Of a stretch of 64,000 nucleotides of DNA, positions 45,948 through 54,815 are shown piece after piece; positions within the stretch are counted from its first letter, which is position 1; each line of letters opens with the position of its first letter. The stretch is from Aquimarina sp. U1-2. GTDB lineage: Bacteria; Bacteroidota; Bacteroidia; Flavobacteriales; Flavobacteriaceae. The notes beneath the pieces were generated by a model, which saw only the letters and a list, made by a program, of their open reading frames with translations, had not been told where the DNA came from and did not search any database. The position numbers were made by a program, and so were the translations under genes. Location of the stretch: NCBI RefSeq assembly GCF_017897595.1, contig NZ_JAGKIK010000011.1, forward strand, positions 1-64,000, read 5' to 3'.

Positions 45948-47000
45948 TCAAACATCATCAAAATCTATACTAAGCGATGCACTGGTAGGGTGTGCCTGGC
46001 AGGCAAGGATAAGTCCTTCTGCGATTTCACCATCGGTTAGAATGCTATTTTTTTCCATCACCGCAGTACCTTCTGTAATTCTACAAATACAAGAACTGCA
46101 AACACCGCCCTGACAAGAATAAGGCGCGTCGATATCTTCATCTAGCGCTGCATCCAATATGGTTTTTTTCTGATCCATGGCAAACGTAAACTCCTCGTCG
46201 TCTACAACAACCGTAATATTGGTTTTTCCATCAAGATCGGCTTCAATTTCTGTAGCTTCACTACTACTGGTAAATAACTCAAAATAAATAGTGCCTTTTT
46301 CAATACCATTTTCGACTAATACATCGCTTACAACTGTAATCATTTCTTCTGGACCACATAAATAGAAGGCTTTAAACGAAATATCTTTAAATTTATTCTT
46401 AACGACATAATTGATAGTTGGTTTTTCGATTCTGCCAAAATGAGCGTTTTCTTCACGATGACGGCTATACACAAATTCTATAAATAAACGATCGGGATAG
46501 GCAATTTGAAGCTCTAAAAGCGCTTTGTGAAATATAGTTTCTTCTGGAGTTCTATTTCCAAAAACTAAAACAAAACGACTTTGTGGTTCTTCTTCTAGCA
46601 CGGCTTTGATCATGCTCATAATCGGGGTAATGCCACTACCTGCTGCAAATGCGGCATAGGTGTGTTTGGCAGAGGCATCAGTTTCTAAAAGAAAATTCCC
46701 CTCTGGTGGGTGTACTTCGAGCACGTCGCCCTCTTTAAGCTGATTGTTGGCTACTGTAGAAAATGTACCTCCTTCTATCTCTTTGACCGCTACTTGAAGT
46801 ATTCCGCTTTTTGGTGAGCTGCATATCGAATACGCTCTTCGAATTTTTTGCCCTTCTAGTTCAGTTTTTAAAGTAAGATATTGACCGGCAATAAACTCAT
46901 ATTCTTTTGCAAGATCGGCGGGAACTTTAAAAGTAATGGAAACTGCCTGAGGCGTTTCTCGTTCTATATGTTGTATCGTTAGATGATGAAAATCTGGCAT
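45948..47000 (-). CDS. PaaE-like flavin reductase with C-terminal 2Fe-2S ferredoxin domain
   Basis: The 350-aa protein combines an FAD domain (GQYLTLK and RRAYSICSSP near residues 40-62), an NAD(P) domain (AAGSGITPIMSMIKAV near 120) and a plant-type ferredoxin domain. The ferredoxin cysteines are Cys296, Cys301, Cys304 and Cys334 in SCQGGVCSSC and ACQAHP. It passes electrons from NAD(P)H to a partner oxygenase or desaturase. The paa ring-oxidation genes are absent here, so the partner is probably elsewhere, for example a fatty acid desaturase. The + strand frame at 45883-46113 is a shadow. Confidence 0.92.
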   Translation of the reverse strand: MPDFHHLTIQHIERETPQAVSITFKVPADLAKEYEFIAGQYLTLKTELEGQKIRRAYSICSSPKSGILQVAVKEIEGGTFSTVANNQLKEGDVLEVHPPEGNFLLETDASAKHTYAAFAAGSGITPIMSMIKAVLEEEPQSRFVLVFGNRTPEETIFHKALLELQIAYPDRLFIEFVYSRHREENAHFGRIEKPTINYVVKNKFKDISFKAFYLCGPEEMITVVSDVLVENGIEKGTIYFELFTSSSEATEIEADLDGKTNITVVVDDEEFTFAMDQKKTILDAALDEDIDAPYSCQGGVCSSCICRITEGTAVMEKNSILTDGEIAEGLILACQAHPTSASLSIDFDDV

Positions 47001-47188
47001 CGCACTTTTTTTTGTAAAAATAACAAATGCAACAGGAGCAAACAGACTTTATGAAAAAATTTTAAACCAGTTCTATTTAAACTCGAATGCTAAGACACTT
47101 TTGAATAGGTATTTTGTAACAAAATCTTTTTTTTGATACTAAATAGGCGTAGAAGTGATTTAAAATCACTTTATAAACTGTTTTAAAA

Positions 47189-48661
47189 ATGTTTCGACAC
47201 TTTTTTACATTACAATGGAAATCATTTTGGAGGTCTGCATCTCTAACTTCCGGACTTTTCATGAAATTGTTTATGGGGTTCTGGGCGCTTTGGTTTGCAA
47301 TTATGTTCACCGTAGCAGGAATGACCGTCTATGAATTCATTAAAGAAAGATTACACCTTGATCCTTTAGAAACTATCAATAAGTTTTTAATATACTGGTG
47401 GGTTTTTGATCTCATATTTAGGTATGTTTTACAAAAAATGCCCATAGTTAATAGTACACCTTTGCTATTGCTGCCATTTTCTAAAAATAAGATTGTATGT
47501 TTTGCATTGGCAAAAACAGTATTTTCTTTCTTTAACCTAATTCACGCTTTCTTTTTTATTCCGTTTTCTTTGATCTTAGCATCCAACGGATATCCGGCAA
47601 TAGACATTTTACTATGGCTTATCGCACTAATCGCACTTATTTACAGTAATAATTTTTTGAATATACTGCTCAATAAAAAAGATAAATTAGTCTTTTTCGT
47701 AGCTGTACTATTGATACTATCGGCAACATTACAGTATTTTGAGTATTTTGATAGTACAGTCTATACAAGCTTGTTTTTTAAGAGCTTCTATAGCACACCC
47801 TTTATGGTTTTTGTACCAATACTCACACTGTTGGTATTGATTTTGGTGTCATTTACTTCTTTTGCTAAACAATTGTATCTCGACGCCGGAGTAAAAACAA
47901 AATACCGAACTGTAAAAACTGAAAACTTAGCGTGGTTAGATCGATTTGGCAGAACGGCAATTTTTTTAAAAAATGATGTCAAACTTATCAAAAGGAACAA
48001 AAGAGCTCGTTCTACAATTTTAGTAAGTTTTTTATTTCTTTTTTATGGGCTACTATTTTTCACAGGTACATTTAAGTCCTATGATAATCCCGTTTGGACA
48101 ATTTTTGCCGCCATTTTTGTTACAGGAGGCTTTTTATTGAGTTTCGGACAATTTGTTCCTAGCTGGGATAGCGCTTACTATCCACTTATGATGAGTCAGA
48201 ATATAAAATATAAAGAATATTTATCATCAAAATGGTGGTTAATGGTAATTGCAACCTTATTTTCGACACTTCTTGCTTCGGGATATCTCTATTTTGGTTG
48301 GGATGTGTATTTGGCAATACTAGTCACTTCAATATATAATATCGGAGTAAATTCACATATTGTGCTGTGGGCAGGAGCTTATGTAAAGACTCCAATAGAT
48401 TTAACCAGTCATAAAAAGGCCTTTGGTGATAAGCAAGCCTTTAATACAAAAACTCTTATGTTATCCTTGCCAAAAATGGTATTGCCTATGCTTTTGTACG
48501 CCGTTGGCTATTATCTCTATAGTCCAAACGCCGGGTATATCTTAGTAGCAGTCGTTGGGATAGCCGGCTTTGCGTTTAAGGATAAGGTATTTAATATAAT
48601 AGAACGTATTTATAAGTCTGAGAAGTACAAAACATTGTCAGCTTACAAACAAAAAAATTAA
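47189..48661 (+). CDS. DUF5687-type ABC transporter permease
   Basis: The 490-aa protein has about twelve membrane segments and begins MFRHFFTLQWKSFWRSAS, which matches the DUF5687 membrane family of Bacteroidota. It contains a cytoplasmic loop with KNDVKLIKRNKRARS near residue 263. The following gene, 3 bp away, encodes the matching ATPase, so together they form a complete exporter. The substrate is unknown. Confidence 0.87.
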   Translation: MFRHFFTLQWKSFWRSASLTSGLFMKLFMGFWALWFAIMFTVAGMTVYEFIKERLHLDPLETINKFLIYWWVFDLIFRYVLQKMPIVNSTPLLLLPFSKNKIVCFALAKTVFSFFNLIHAFFFIPFSLILASNGYPAIDILLWLIALIALIYSNNFLNILLNKKDKLVFFVAVLLILSATLQYFEYFDSTVYTSLFFKSFYSTPFMVFVPILTLLVLILVSFTSFAKQLYLDAGVKTKYRTVKTENLAWLDRFGRTAIFLKNDVKLIKRNKRARSTILVSFLFLFYGLLFFTGTFKSYDNPVWTIFAAIFVTGGFLLSFGQFVPSWDSAYYPLMMSQNIKYKEYLSSKWWLMVIATLFSTLLASGYLYFGWDVYLAILVTSIYNIGVNSHIVLWAGAYVKTPIDLTSHKKAFGDKQAFNTKTLMLSLPKMVLPMLLYAVGYYLYSPNAGYILVAVVGIAGFAFKDKVFNIIERIYKSEKYKTLSAYKQKN

Positions 48662-48664
48662 CTA

Positions 48665-49360
48665 ATGATAAATATTCACAAGCTCTCTAAAGTATATACA
48701 GGAAAAACAGTGCTCGAAATAGATCATCTTTATATAGAAAAAGGGAGTAATTTTGGGCTTGTGGGTAATAACGGAGCAGGAAAAACCACCTTATTTAGTG
48801 CATTACTAGATCTTATACAACCTACTACAGGCTATATTGAAAATAATACCGTAAAAGTTAGCGAAAGCGAAGATTGGAAGTCTAGAACATCGGCATTTAT
48901 AGACGAAACTTTTTTAATTGGGTATTTAACTGCCGAAGAGTATTTTTATTTTATAGGTGAATTACGAGGTCAAAGTAAGGCCGATGTTGATACACTTCTT
49001 TTTAAATACGATGATTTTTTTCATGGTGAAATTCTAGGGCAAAACAAGTATTTAAGAGATCTTTCAAAAGGAAATCAGAAAAAAGTTGGCATAATAGCCG
49101 CTTTAATAGGCAATCCAGAAGTTATTGTACTCGACGAACCTTTTGCCAATCTAGATCCTACAACGCAAATTCGGCTTAAGAAAATCATCAAAAATCTCGC
49201 AGCTAATCCAGAAATTACCATTTTAGTATCTAGTCACGATTTAATGCACGTTACAGAGGTATGTCAACGTATTGTAGTGTTAGATAAAGGAGAAGTCGTA
49301 AAGGATTTGGCCACCTCACAACAAACACTCAAAGAATTAGAGGCGTATTTTACTAAATAA
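48665..49360 (+). CDS. ABC transporter ATP-binding protein
   Basis: The 231-aa ATPase has Walker A GNNGAGKTT at residues 35-43, the signature LRDLSKGNQKKVGII near 132, Walker B VIVLDEPFANLDP near 153, and the switch His in VSSHDLMHV. It powers the membrane partner encoded just before it. Its length is that of the short exporter class. Both genes read as one operon with no gap for a promoter. Confidence 0.95.
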   Translation: MINIHKLSKVYTGKTVLEIDHLYIEKGSNFGLVGNNGAGKTTLFSALLDLIQPTTGYIENNTVKVSESEDWKSRTSAFIDETFLIGYLTAEEYFYFIGELRGQSKADVDTLLFKYDDFFHGEILGQNKYLRDLSKGNQKKVGIIAALIGNPEVIVLDEPFANLDPTTQIRLKKIIKNLAANPEITILVSSHDLMHVTEVCQRIVVLDKGEVVKDLATSQQTLKELEAYFTK

Positions 49361-49384
49361 AGTGGTGTTTTAAAAAGCAATATG

Positions 49385-49939
49385 TTAAAAGAATAGTCCC
49401 GAGACATTGGTTTTTAAAAACCGAAGTGCTTTGCTAATATGTAACTCTACAGTTTTGGTAGAGATACCTAATAACGCTGCAATTTCTTTATGTTTTTTTT
49501 GCTCTATTCTGCTTAGTTTAAAAACTTCTTTACACCTTTTTGGAAGTTTTTCTATCGCACTTTCGAGTTTATGCCAGTCGGCTTCAATAGGATCCTCTTT
49601 TTGGTTATACATTTCAAAAAGTGTTTGCCATTTTATTTCATCTAGCGCGTGTAACTCTTTTTTTTGAAGCCTTAAATACATAAGAAATTCATTATGACAC
49701 GAACGAAAGAGATAATTTTTAAGAGAAGTAGTAATCTTAAGTGAAGATTTTTTTTCCCAAAGGCGTAGCATTACATTTTGAACCAGGTCTTCAGATAACG
49801 TCGCATCGTTTGTAAGCTTATAAACATAGTTACATAACCACTTGTAGTAGCGATCGAAAAGAATTTCATAACTCTTTTCATCTCCGTTGGTCAATCCAGA
49901 AATAAGCGATATATCTATATTAGAATAACTCTGATCCAT
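49385..49939 (-). CDS. ECF-type RNA polymerase sigma factor
   Basis: The 184-aa protein has region 2 (EILFDRYYKWLCNYVYKL, then LSEDLVQNVMLRLWEKK near residues 45-70) and region 4 (AIEKLPKRCKEVFKLSRIEQKKHKEIAALLGISTKTVELHISKAL near 128-172). It lies divergent from the FecR-type gene at 50027, with 87 bp between them. Together with the FecR protein and the TonB receptor it forms a surface-signalling system: receptor occupancy frees the sigma factor to transcribe the receptor gene. Confidence 0.95.
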   Translation of the reverse strand: MDQSYSNIDISLISGLTNGDEKSYEILFDRYYKWLCNYVYKLTNDATLSEDLVQNVMLRLWEKKSSLKITTSLKNYLFRSCHNEFLMYLRLQKKELHALDEIKWQTLFEMYNQKEDPIEADWHKLESAIEKLPKRCKEVFKLSRIEQKKHKEIAALLGISTKTVELHISKALRFLKTNVSGLFF

Positions 49940-50026
49940 AACAAAATGGCTACTAAAGTAAAAAAAATTAAAATAAAGTAGGGGATTGATGTGATTTCTG
50001 CATCATATAGATGTAAAACGCACATA

Positions 50027-51196
50027 ATGCACGATTTTTTAACAATAATTAGAAGATATTTAAAAGGGACGATCTCGACAGAAGAGAAAGAAGCATTAAA
50101 ACGATGGGTAGCATCTGATCCTGAAAATGAGAGACAGTTTAAACAGGAAGTTAAAAATTGGTATAAGCAAGAAAAAAACGATCTGGATATTGATCCTAAT
50201 AGCGCTTTTGAACGTTTTGTAAATAGAATAGATCAAAAAGAAAACAAGGTAATTACTTTAAAACCAATTATTAAAAGGATTATTTATGCTGCCGTGGTAA
50301 CAGGTGTTATTTTTGGAGCATATACCTTTTTAAATCGTAATCTGCCCGTAACAAAAAAGACTCCGGCTGTAGTTGAAATAGATGAAGCACCTCTGGATAA
50401 AATCAGGATTGTGCAAGCCGATGGTACCACTAGCTACATAGGTACAAATGATAGCGATAAAATTATAGATGCTCATGGCCATCCTATTTTGCAAAAAGAC
50501 CAGGATACGTTAGTTATTCAAGGTCAAAATTTGAATACCAAAACAGAATTTCTTGAAATTTCTATTCCGAAAGGAAAACTATTTCAACTTGCGCTGTCTG
50601 ATGGCACCAAAGTGTGGTTAAATGCAGCGAGTTCTCTGAAATTTCCGAGAGTATTTAATGCTGGTGACCAATATCGAGAGGTACATCTTGTTGGAGAAGC
50701 CTTTTTTGATGTTACTACCAATAATGAACAGCCTTTTATTGTTAACACAGGAAAAGTAAATGTCGAAGTATTAGGAACTCAATTCAATGTATCGTCTTAT
50801 AACGAGGATAGTACAGTAAAAACAACTTTGGTTGAAGGGTCGGTTGCGGTAAAAGATCCGGCTAATAAAAATAATCAACTCAAACTAACTCCCAACCACC
50901 AGGCGATATATAACAAAGACAATAAAATCTTAGCACAAAAAGAAGTGAATCCCGACATATATACTTCTTGGATGCGTAAAAAGATCATAGTACACAACGA
51001 ACCATTTAAAGAGGTGTATAAAAGAATTGAAAGAACCTATGATGTTGAAATTACAAGTCTGAATGAAAAGCTAAATAATACGCATTTTACAGGAGAATTC
51101 GACATTGAAAGTGTACAACAGATATTAAACGTATTTTCAAAAACTATAGAGTTTACTTATGAAATAGAAGATAAAAAAATTACTATTAATCCGTAA
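50027..51196 (+). CDS. FecR-type anti-sigma / signal transducer
   Basis: From the ATG at 50027 the product is 389 aa; the GTG at 49991 would add 12 unlikely residues. The N-terminal cytoplasmic part (HDFLTIIRRYLKGTISTEEK) has the DUF4880-like anti-sigma start. A membrane helix follows near residues 78-98. Then comes the FecR domain (EISIPKGKLFQLALSDGTKV, GEAFFDVTTN) and a C-terminal DUF4974-type domain (HNEPFKEVYKRIERTYDVEI). It carries the signal from the receptor across the inner membrane. Its receptor gene follows after 84 bp. Confidence 0.95.
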   Translation: MHDFLTIIRRYLKGTISTEEKEALKRWVASDPENERQFKQEVKNWYKQEKNDLDIDPNSAFERFVNRIDQKENKVITLKPIIKRIIYAAVVTGVIFGAYTFLNRNLPVTKKTPAVVEIDEAPLDKIRIVQADGTTSYIGTNDSDKIIDAHGHPILQKDQDTLVIQGQNLNTKTEFLEISIPKGKLFQLALSDGTKVWLNAASSLKFPRVFNAGDQYREVHLVGEAFFDVTTNNEQPFIVNTGKVNVEVLGTQFNVSSYNEDSTVKTTLVEGSVAVKDPANKNNQLKLTPNHQAIYNKDNKILAQKEVNPDIYTSWMRKKIIVHNEPFKEVYKRIERTYDVEITSLNEKLNNTHFTGEFDIESVQQILNVFSKTIEFTYEIEDKKITINP

Positions 51197-51280
51197 AATA
51201 AGAAAGGAAGTGCGGCAACACTTCCTCTTACGGTTTGATTATTATTTAACTGAGTACTAACAACCAAACTTTTCAAAATT

Positions 51281-54200
51281 ATGAAAAAAAAGGGTAATCG
51301 TACGCTACGTTCACACTTAGCGCACAAATCAAATGTATTAAAAATGAGGCTTACACTGGTTTTATTTTGCTTTTCCATCTTTCAGGTCATGGGAACCTCG
51401 GGGTTTTCTCAAGGCGAAATAGAACTCGATTTTAAAGAAACTTCAATCAACGAGGTTTTAGAAGAGATCCAAAATCAAACTATGTATAAATTCTTTTATA
51501 TAAGTGATGATATAAATCTTGATCAAAAAACATCCATTAAAGTTAAAAAAGAACAAATAAAAGCGGTTTTAACATTGCTTTTCAGCCAAACGGATATTTC
51601 ATATACCATAGTAGGAAAACAGGTCATATTGAAGAAAACTCCTTTAGCACCTCAAAAAATGACGCTACAAAAAGAGGTAACAGGTAATGTCAAAGATTCG
51701 AATGGAAGTCCGCTTCCTGGTGCCAATGTTTTGGTAAAAGGTACGACCATTGGCGCACAAACCGACTTTGAAGGAAATTTTACCATCAACGTTCCAGATG
51801 ATAACACTACGCTAGTGATTTCATATATAGGCTTCGAGACCTTAGAAATAGACGTGTCGGATCAGGATTTTATAGCTGTCACATTAAAAGATGCCTCTGC
51901 ACAATTAGAGGATGTAGTTATCGTAGGTTCTAGAAACCCAAGTCGTACAGCGGTTGAAACAGCCGTTCCTATCGATGTGTTGGATATTACAGAGATAGCC
52001 GCACAAGGACCACAAACAACTGTAAATGAAATACTTAATTATGTGGCTCCTTCGTTTACATCACAAACACAAACGGTTTCAGATGGTACCGATCATATTG
52101 ATCCGGCTTCTCTAAGAGGATTAGGTCCTGATCAGGTTTTAGTATTGATTAATGGAAAAAGAAGACATAATACCGCACTGGTTAATGTAAATGGAACGGT
52201 GGGTGCTGGTAGTGTGGGAACTGATATGAATGCCATTCCGACAGCGGCGATTCAACGAATAGAAGTGCTACGAGACGGTGCTGCCGCGCAATATGGGTCA
52301 GACGCTATTGCTGGGGTAATAAATATTGTGCTGAAAAAGGCTACCAATACCCTGGATATTATCTTAAATACCGGAGCAAATTTTAGTAAAAACTCGAATC
52401 AGTTTGAGGGAGGAAGCGATGGTGAAAAAGTAACGGTTGATGTCAATTATGGGTTACCGATAGGGAATAATGGTGGTTTTATAAACTTCACCGGATCTTT
52501 ATCTACCAGAGAACCCGCATTGAGAAATAGGGATTATCAAGGTGATATCTTTAGAGGATATCACGGTGCAGAACGTGTATTTGCCCAAAGTGGAGGTAAC
52601 GTTGCCGAAATGACATTGGTAGATTATCAAACGGCAGCACAAGAAATAACATACCTGGATCAGGCAACCCGAGACCAAATCGCTGCCCTAGACGTTACCA
52701 ATAACACAGATATCGAGATCCTAAGAGGTTTGTTAGATATCGATGTAGACGAAAGTGAACTTGCTGCCAGAGGTTTAACCCGATCTGATTTTAGGTTTAG
52801 AGTAGGTACATCAAAATTGCGAGAAGGAAAATTCTTTGCTAATATGGAAATACCGTTGGGTGAAGATGCAGAATTTTACAGCTTTGGGGGAATTAGTTAT
52901 CGCGAAGGTTTGGCCTCTGGTTTTTATCGTAGACCTGCTCAAGGTGATGGGCGAGCCAATACGCCGGCATTCCCAAATGGATTCTTACCAAATATAGGAA
53001 CCGATATTGTAGATAGGTCGATTGCTGTTGGGATTAGAGGTATAGTAGATCATTGGAATGTTGATTTTTCTAATACATATGGAACAAACACTTTTGATTT
53101 CAGAGTAACCAATTCTAGTAACGGAACGTTAGGGCTAGCAACTCCAAGAGATTTTAATGCTGGCGGACTTAGTTTTATGCAAAACACTACAAATTTAGAC
53201 ATCAGCAGATTTTATGAAGATGTTTTTAAAGGCTTAAATGTGGCGATGGGAGCAGAATATAAAGTAGAAAATTATACCATTACCGCAGGAGAAGAGGCCT
53301 CTTATGCAAGTTATGATATAAACGGAAATATTGTAACCAGTACAACTCCTGATACCGACCTGGTGAGAAATAATTTTACAGGCACACTACTTGGTGGAGG
53401 ATCTCAGGTATTTAGAGGTTTTGATCCTAATAATGAAACCGACGAGTATCGAAACAGTATTGCCGGATATATAGATCTCGAAGCCGACTTTACAGAACGA
53501 TGGCTGGTTAGTCTGGCAGGAAGATATGAGAACTTTTCAGATTTTGGAGATACCTTTAATTATAAAGTTGCTACGCGCTATAAAATCACTGAAAATTTCT
53601 CGGTTAGAGGTGCAAACAGTACCGGTTTTAGAGCACCATCTTTGCACCAACAATTTTTTAGCCGTACCAGTACCGTTTTTATAGAAAATCAACCTTTCGA
53701 ACAAGGAACGTTCACCAATAATAGCCGAGCAGCAGATTTAATCGGAATTGCAGAGCTCGAAGAAGAAACTTCAAATAGCTATAGCATTGGACTTACGGCC
53801 AAAATTCAAAATTTTACTGTGACTGCAGATGCATATTTGATCAATATCGATGATAGAATTGTATATAGTGGTAACTTTGGCAACGGTGGCGATCCAGAAT
53901 TAACACGAATATTTGAAGCCGCAGGAGCAACAAGTGCTCGATTTTTTGTGAATGCTATCGATACCAAATCTCAAGGTATAGATGTCGTGGTCTCACATAA
54001 AATCAATTTTGGTGAAGAAACCACTTTAAAAAATGATCTTTCAGCAACATTTGCCGAAACTGAGGTCGAAGAAATTCGTGTTCCGACAAGAATTGCTAAT
54101 GCTGGGCAAGGCGGTAATTTCTTCGATGGGCAAGAAGAGGCATTTTTAACCTTAGCGCAACCTAGAACCAAAATAAGCTTGAGCAATGCGCTGTCATTCG

Positions 54201-54523
54201 GAAAATACAATGTTTTATTACGTAATGTCTTTTTTGGTGAAGTTACCGATCCAGATGATTTTAACGGGGATCCAAGAGTTGATGGAACCGTAGTAAGTGA
54301 CGATGCTGTTTATGGAGGAAAAGTAATAACCGACCTTTCTTTCTCTGCAAAACTTCTAGAAAATCTGAGTGTCATCATTGGAGCAAACAATCTGTTAGAC
54401 GTCTATCCCGATGAAAATAGAGAGGGAGGCACAGCAGGTGATCAATTTGTGTATTCCCGAAGAACCTCGCAATTTGGATATACCGGTAGATTTTTATTTG
54501 CCCGCATTAATTTCAAATTATAA
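51281..54523 (+). CDS. TonB-dependent receptor with STN signalling domain
   Basis: The 1080-aa outer-membrane protein has a signal region (about residues 20-44) and the STN secretin-like domain (LDFKETSINEVLEEIQNQT near 52). A carboxypeptidase-regulatory domain (GNVKDSNGSPLPGANVLVKG near 130) and the plug follow (ASLRGLGPDQVLVLINGKRR; IEVLRDGAAAQYGSDAIAGVI near 325-345). A long barrel ends in an aromatic-rich strand. The STN domain talks to the FecR-type protein encoded upstream. No SusD partner follows, so it may take up iron complexes or another small ligand rather than a glycan; the plug looks like siderophore-type receptors. Confidence 0.93.
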   Translation: MKKKGNRTLRSHLAHKSNVLKMRLTLVLFCFSIFQVMGTSGFSQGEIELDFKETSINEVLEEIQNQTMYKFFYISDDINLDQKTSIKVKKEQIKAVLTLLFSQTDISYTIVGKQVILKKTPLAPQKMTLQKEVTGNVKDSNGSPLPGANVLVKGTTIGAQTDFEGNFTINVPDDNTTLVISYIGFETLEIDVSDQDFIAVTLKDASAQLEDVVIVGSRNPSRTAVETAVPIDVLDITEIAAQGPQTTVNEILNYVAPSFTSQTQTVSDGTDHIDPASLRGLGPDQVLVLINGKRRHNTALVNVNGTVGAGSVGTDMNAIPTAAIQRIEVLRDGAAAQYGSDAIAGVINIVLKKATNTLDIILNTGANFSKNSNQFEGGSDGEKVTVDVNYGLPIGNNGGFINFTGSLSTREPALRNRDYQGDIFRGYHGAERVFAQSGGNVAEMTLVDYQTAAQEITYLDQATRDQIAALDVTNNTDIEILRGLLDIDVDESELAARGLTRSDFRFRVGTSKLREGKFFANMEIPLGEDAEFYSFGGISYREGLASGFYRRPAQGDGRANTPAFPNGFLPNIGTDIVDRSIAVGIRGIVDHWNVDFSNTYGTNTFDFRVTNSSNGTLGLATPRDFNAGGLSFMQNTTNLDISRFYEDVFKGLNVAMGAEYKVENYTITAGEEASYASYDINGNIVTSTTPDTDLVRNNFTGTLLGGGSQVFRGFDPNNETDEYRNSIAGYIDLEADFTERWLVSLAGRYENFSDFGDTFNYKVATRYKITENFSVRGANSTGFRAPSLHQQFFSRTSTVFIENQPFEQGTFTNNSRAADLIGIAELEEETSNSYSIGLTAKIQNFTVTADAYLINIDDRIVYSGNFGNGGDPELTRIFEAAGATSARFFVNAIDTKSQGIDVVVSHKINFGEETTLKNDLSATFAETEVEEIRVPTRIANAGQGGNFFDGQEEAFLTLAQPRTKISLSNALSFGKYNVLLRNVFFGEVTDPDDFNGDPRVDGTVVSDDAVYGGKVITDLSFSAKLLENLSVIIGANNLLDVYPDENREGGTAGDQFVYSRRTSQFGYTGRFLFARINFKL

Positions 54524-54557
54524 CCCTGTTTCGATATTTCAGTTTTTGTTTGTTAAG

Positions 54558-54594
54558 TCAGGCAAGGGTCTATTCGCCTTTGCCTGATTTTAGT
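54558..54594 (+). terminator. Terminator after the TonB receptor gene
   Basis: Arms TCAGGCAAGGG (54558-54568) and CCTTTGCCTGA (54577-54587) pair with one mismatch around an 8-base loop and are followed by TTTTAGTTT. The hairpin lies 35 bp past the receptor stop. Confidence 0.85.
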
Positions 54595-54815
54595 TTACCC
54601 CCTATATCTTCTTTACGACATAAAATTAACCATTCTAAAAATCATATTAATGTTGAAAAAAGAGAATAAAACAAGGAGCACATGCAGAAAAATAGGTTAA
54701 CCCCGTGTTTTTTTTGTTAAAGAAACGTATTTTTACCATTTACTTGCTATTTTATAGTCGGGCTATACACTAAAAAGCAAGTTTTTTAGTTATCACACGT
54801 ATCAAATGATCTGGT

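Noticed and set aside
45883..46113. 76-codon + strand ORF
   Set aside because: It lies mostly antisense to the 2Fe-2S domain of the reductase gene.
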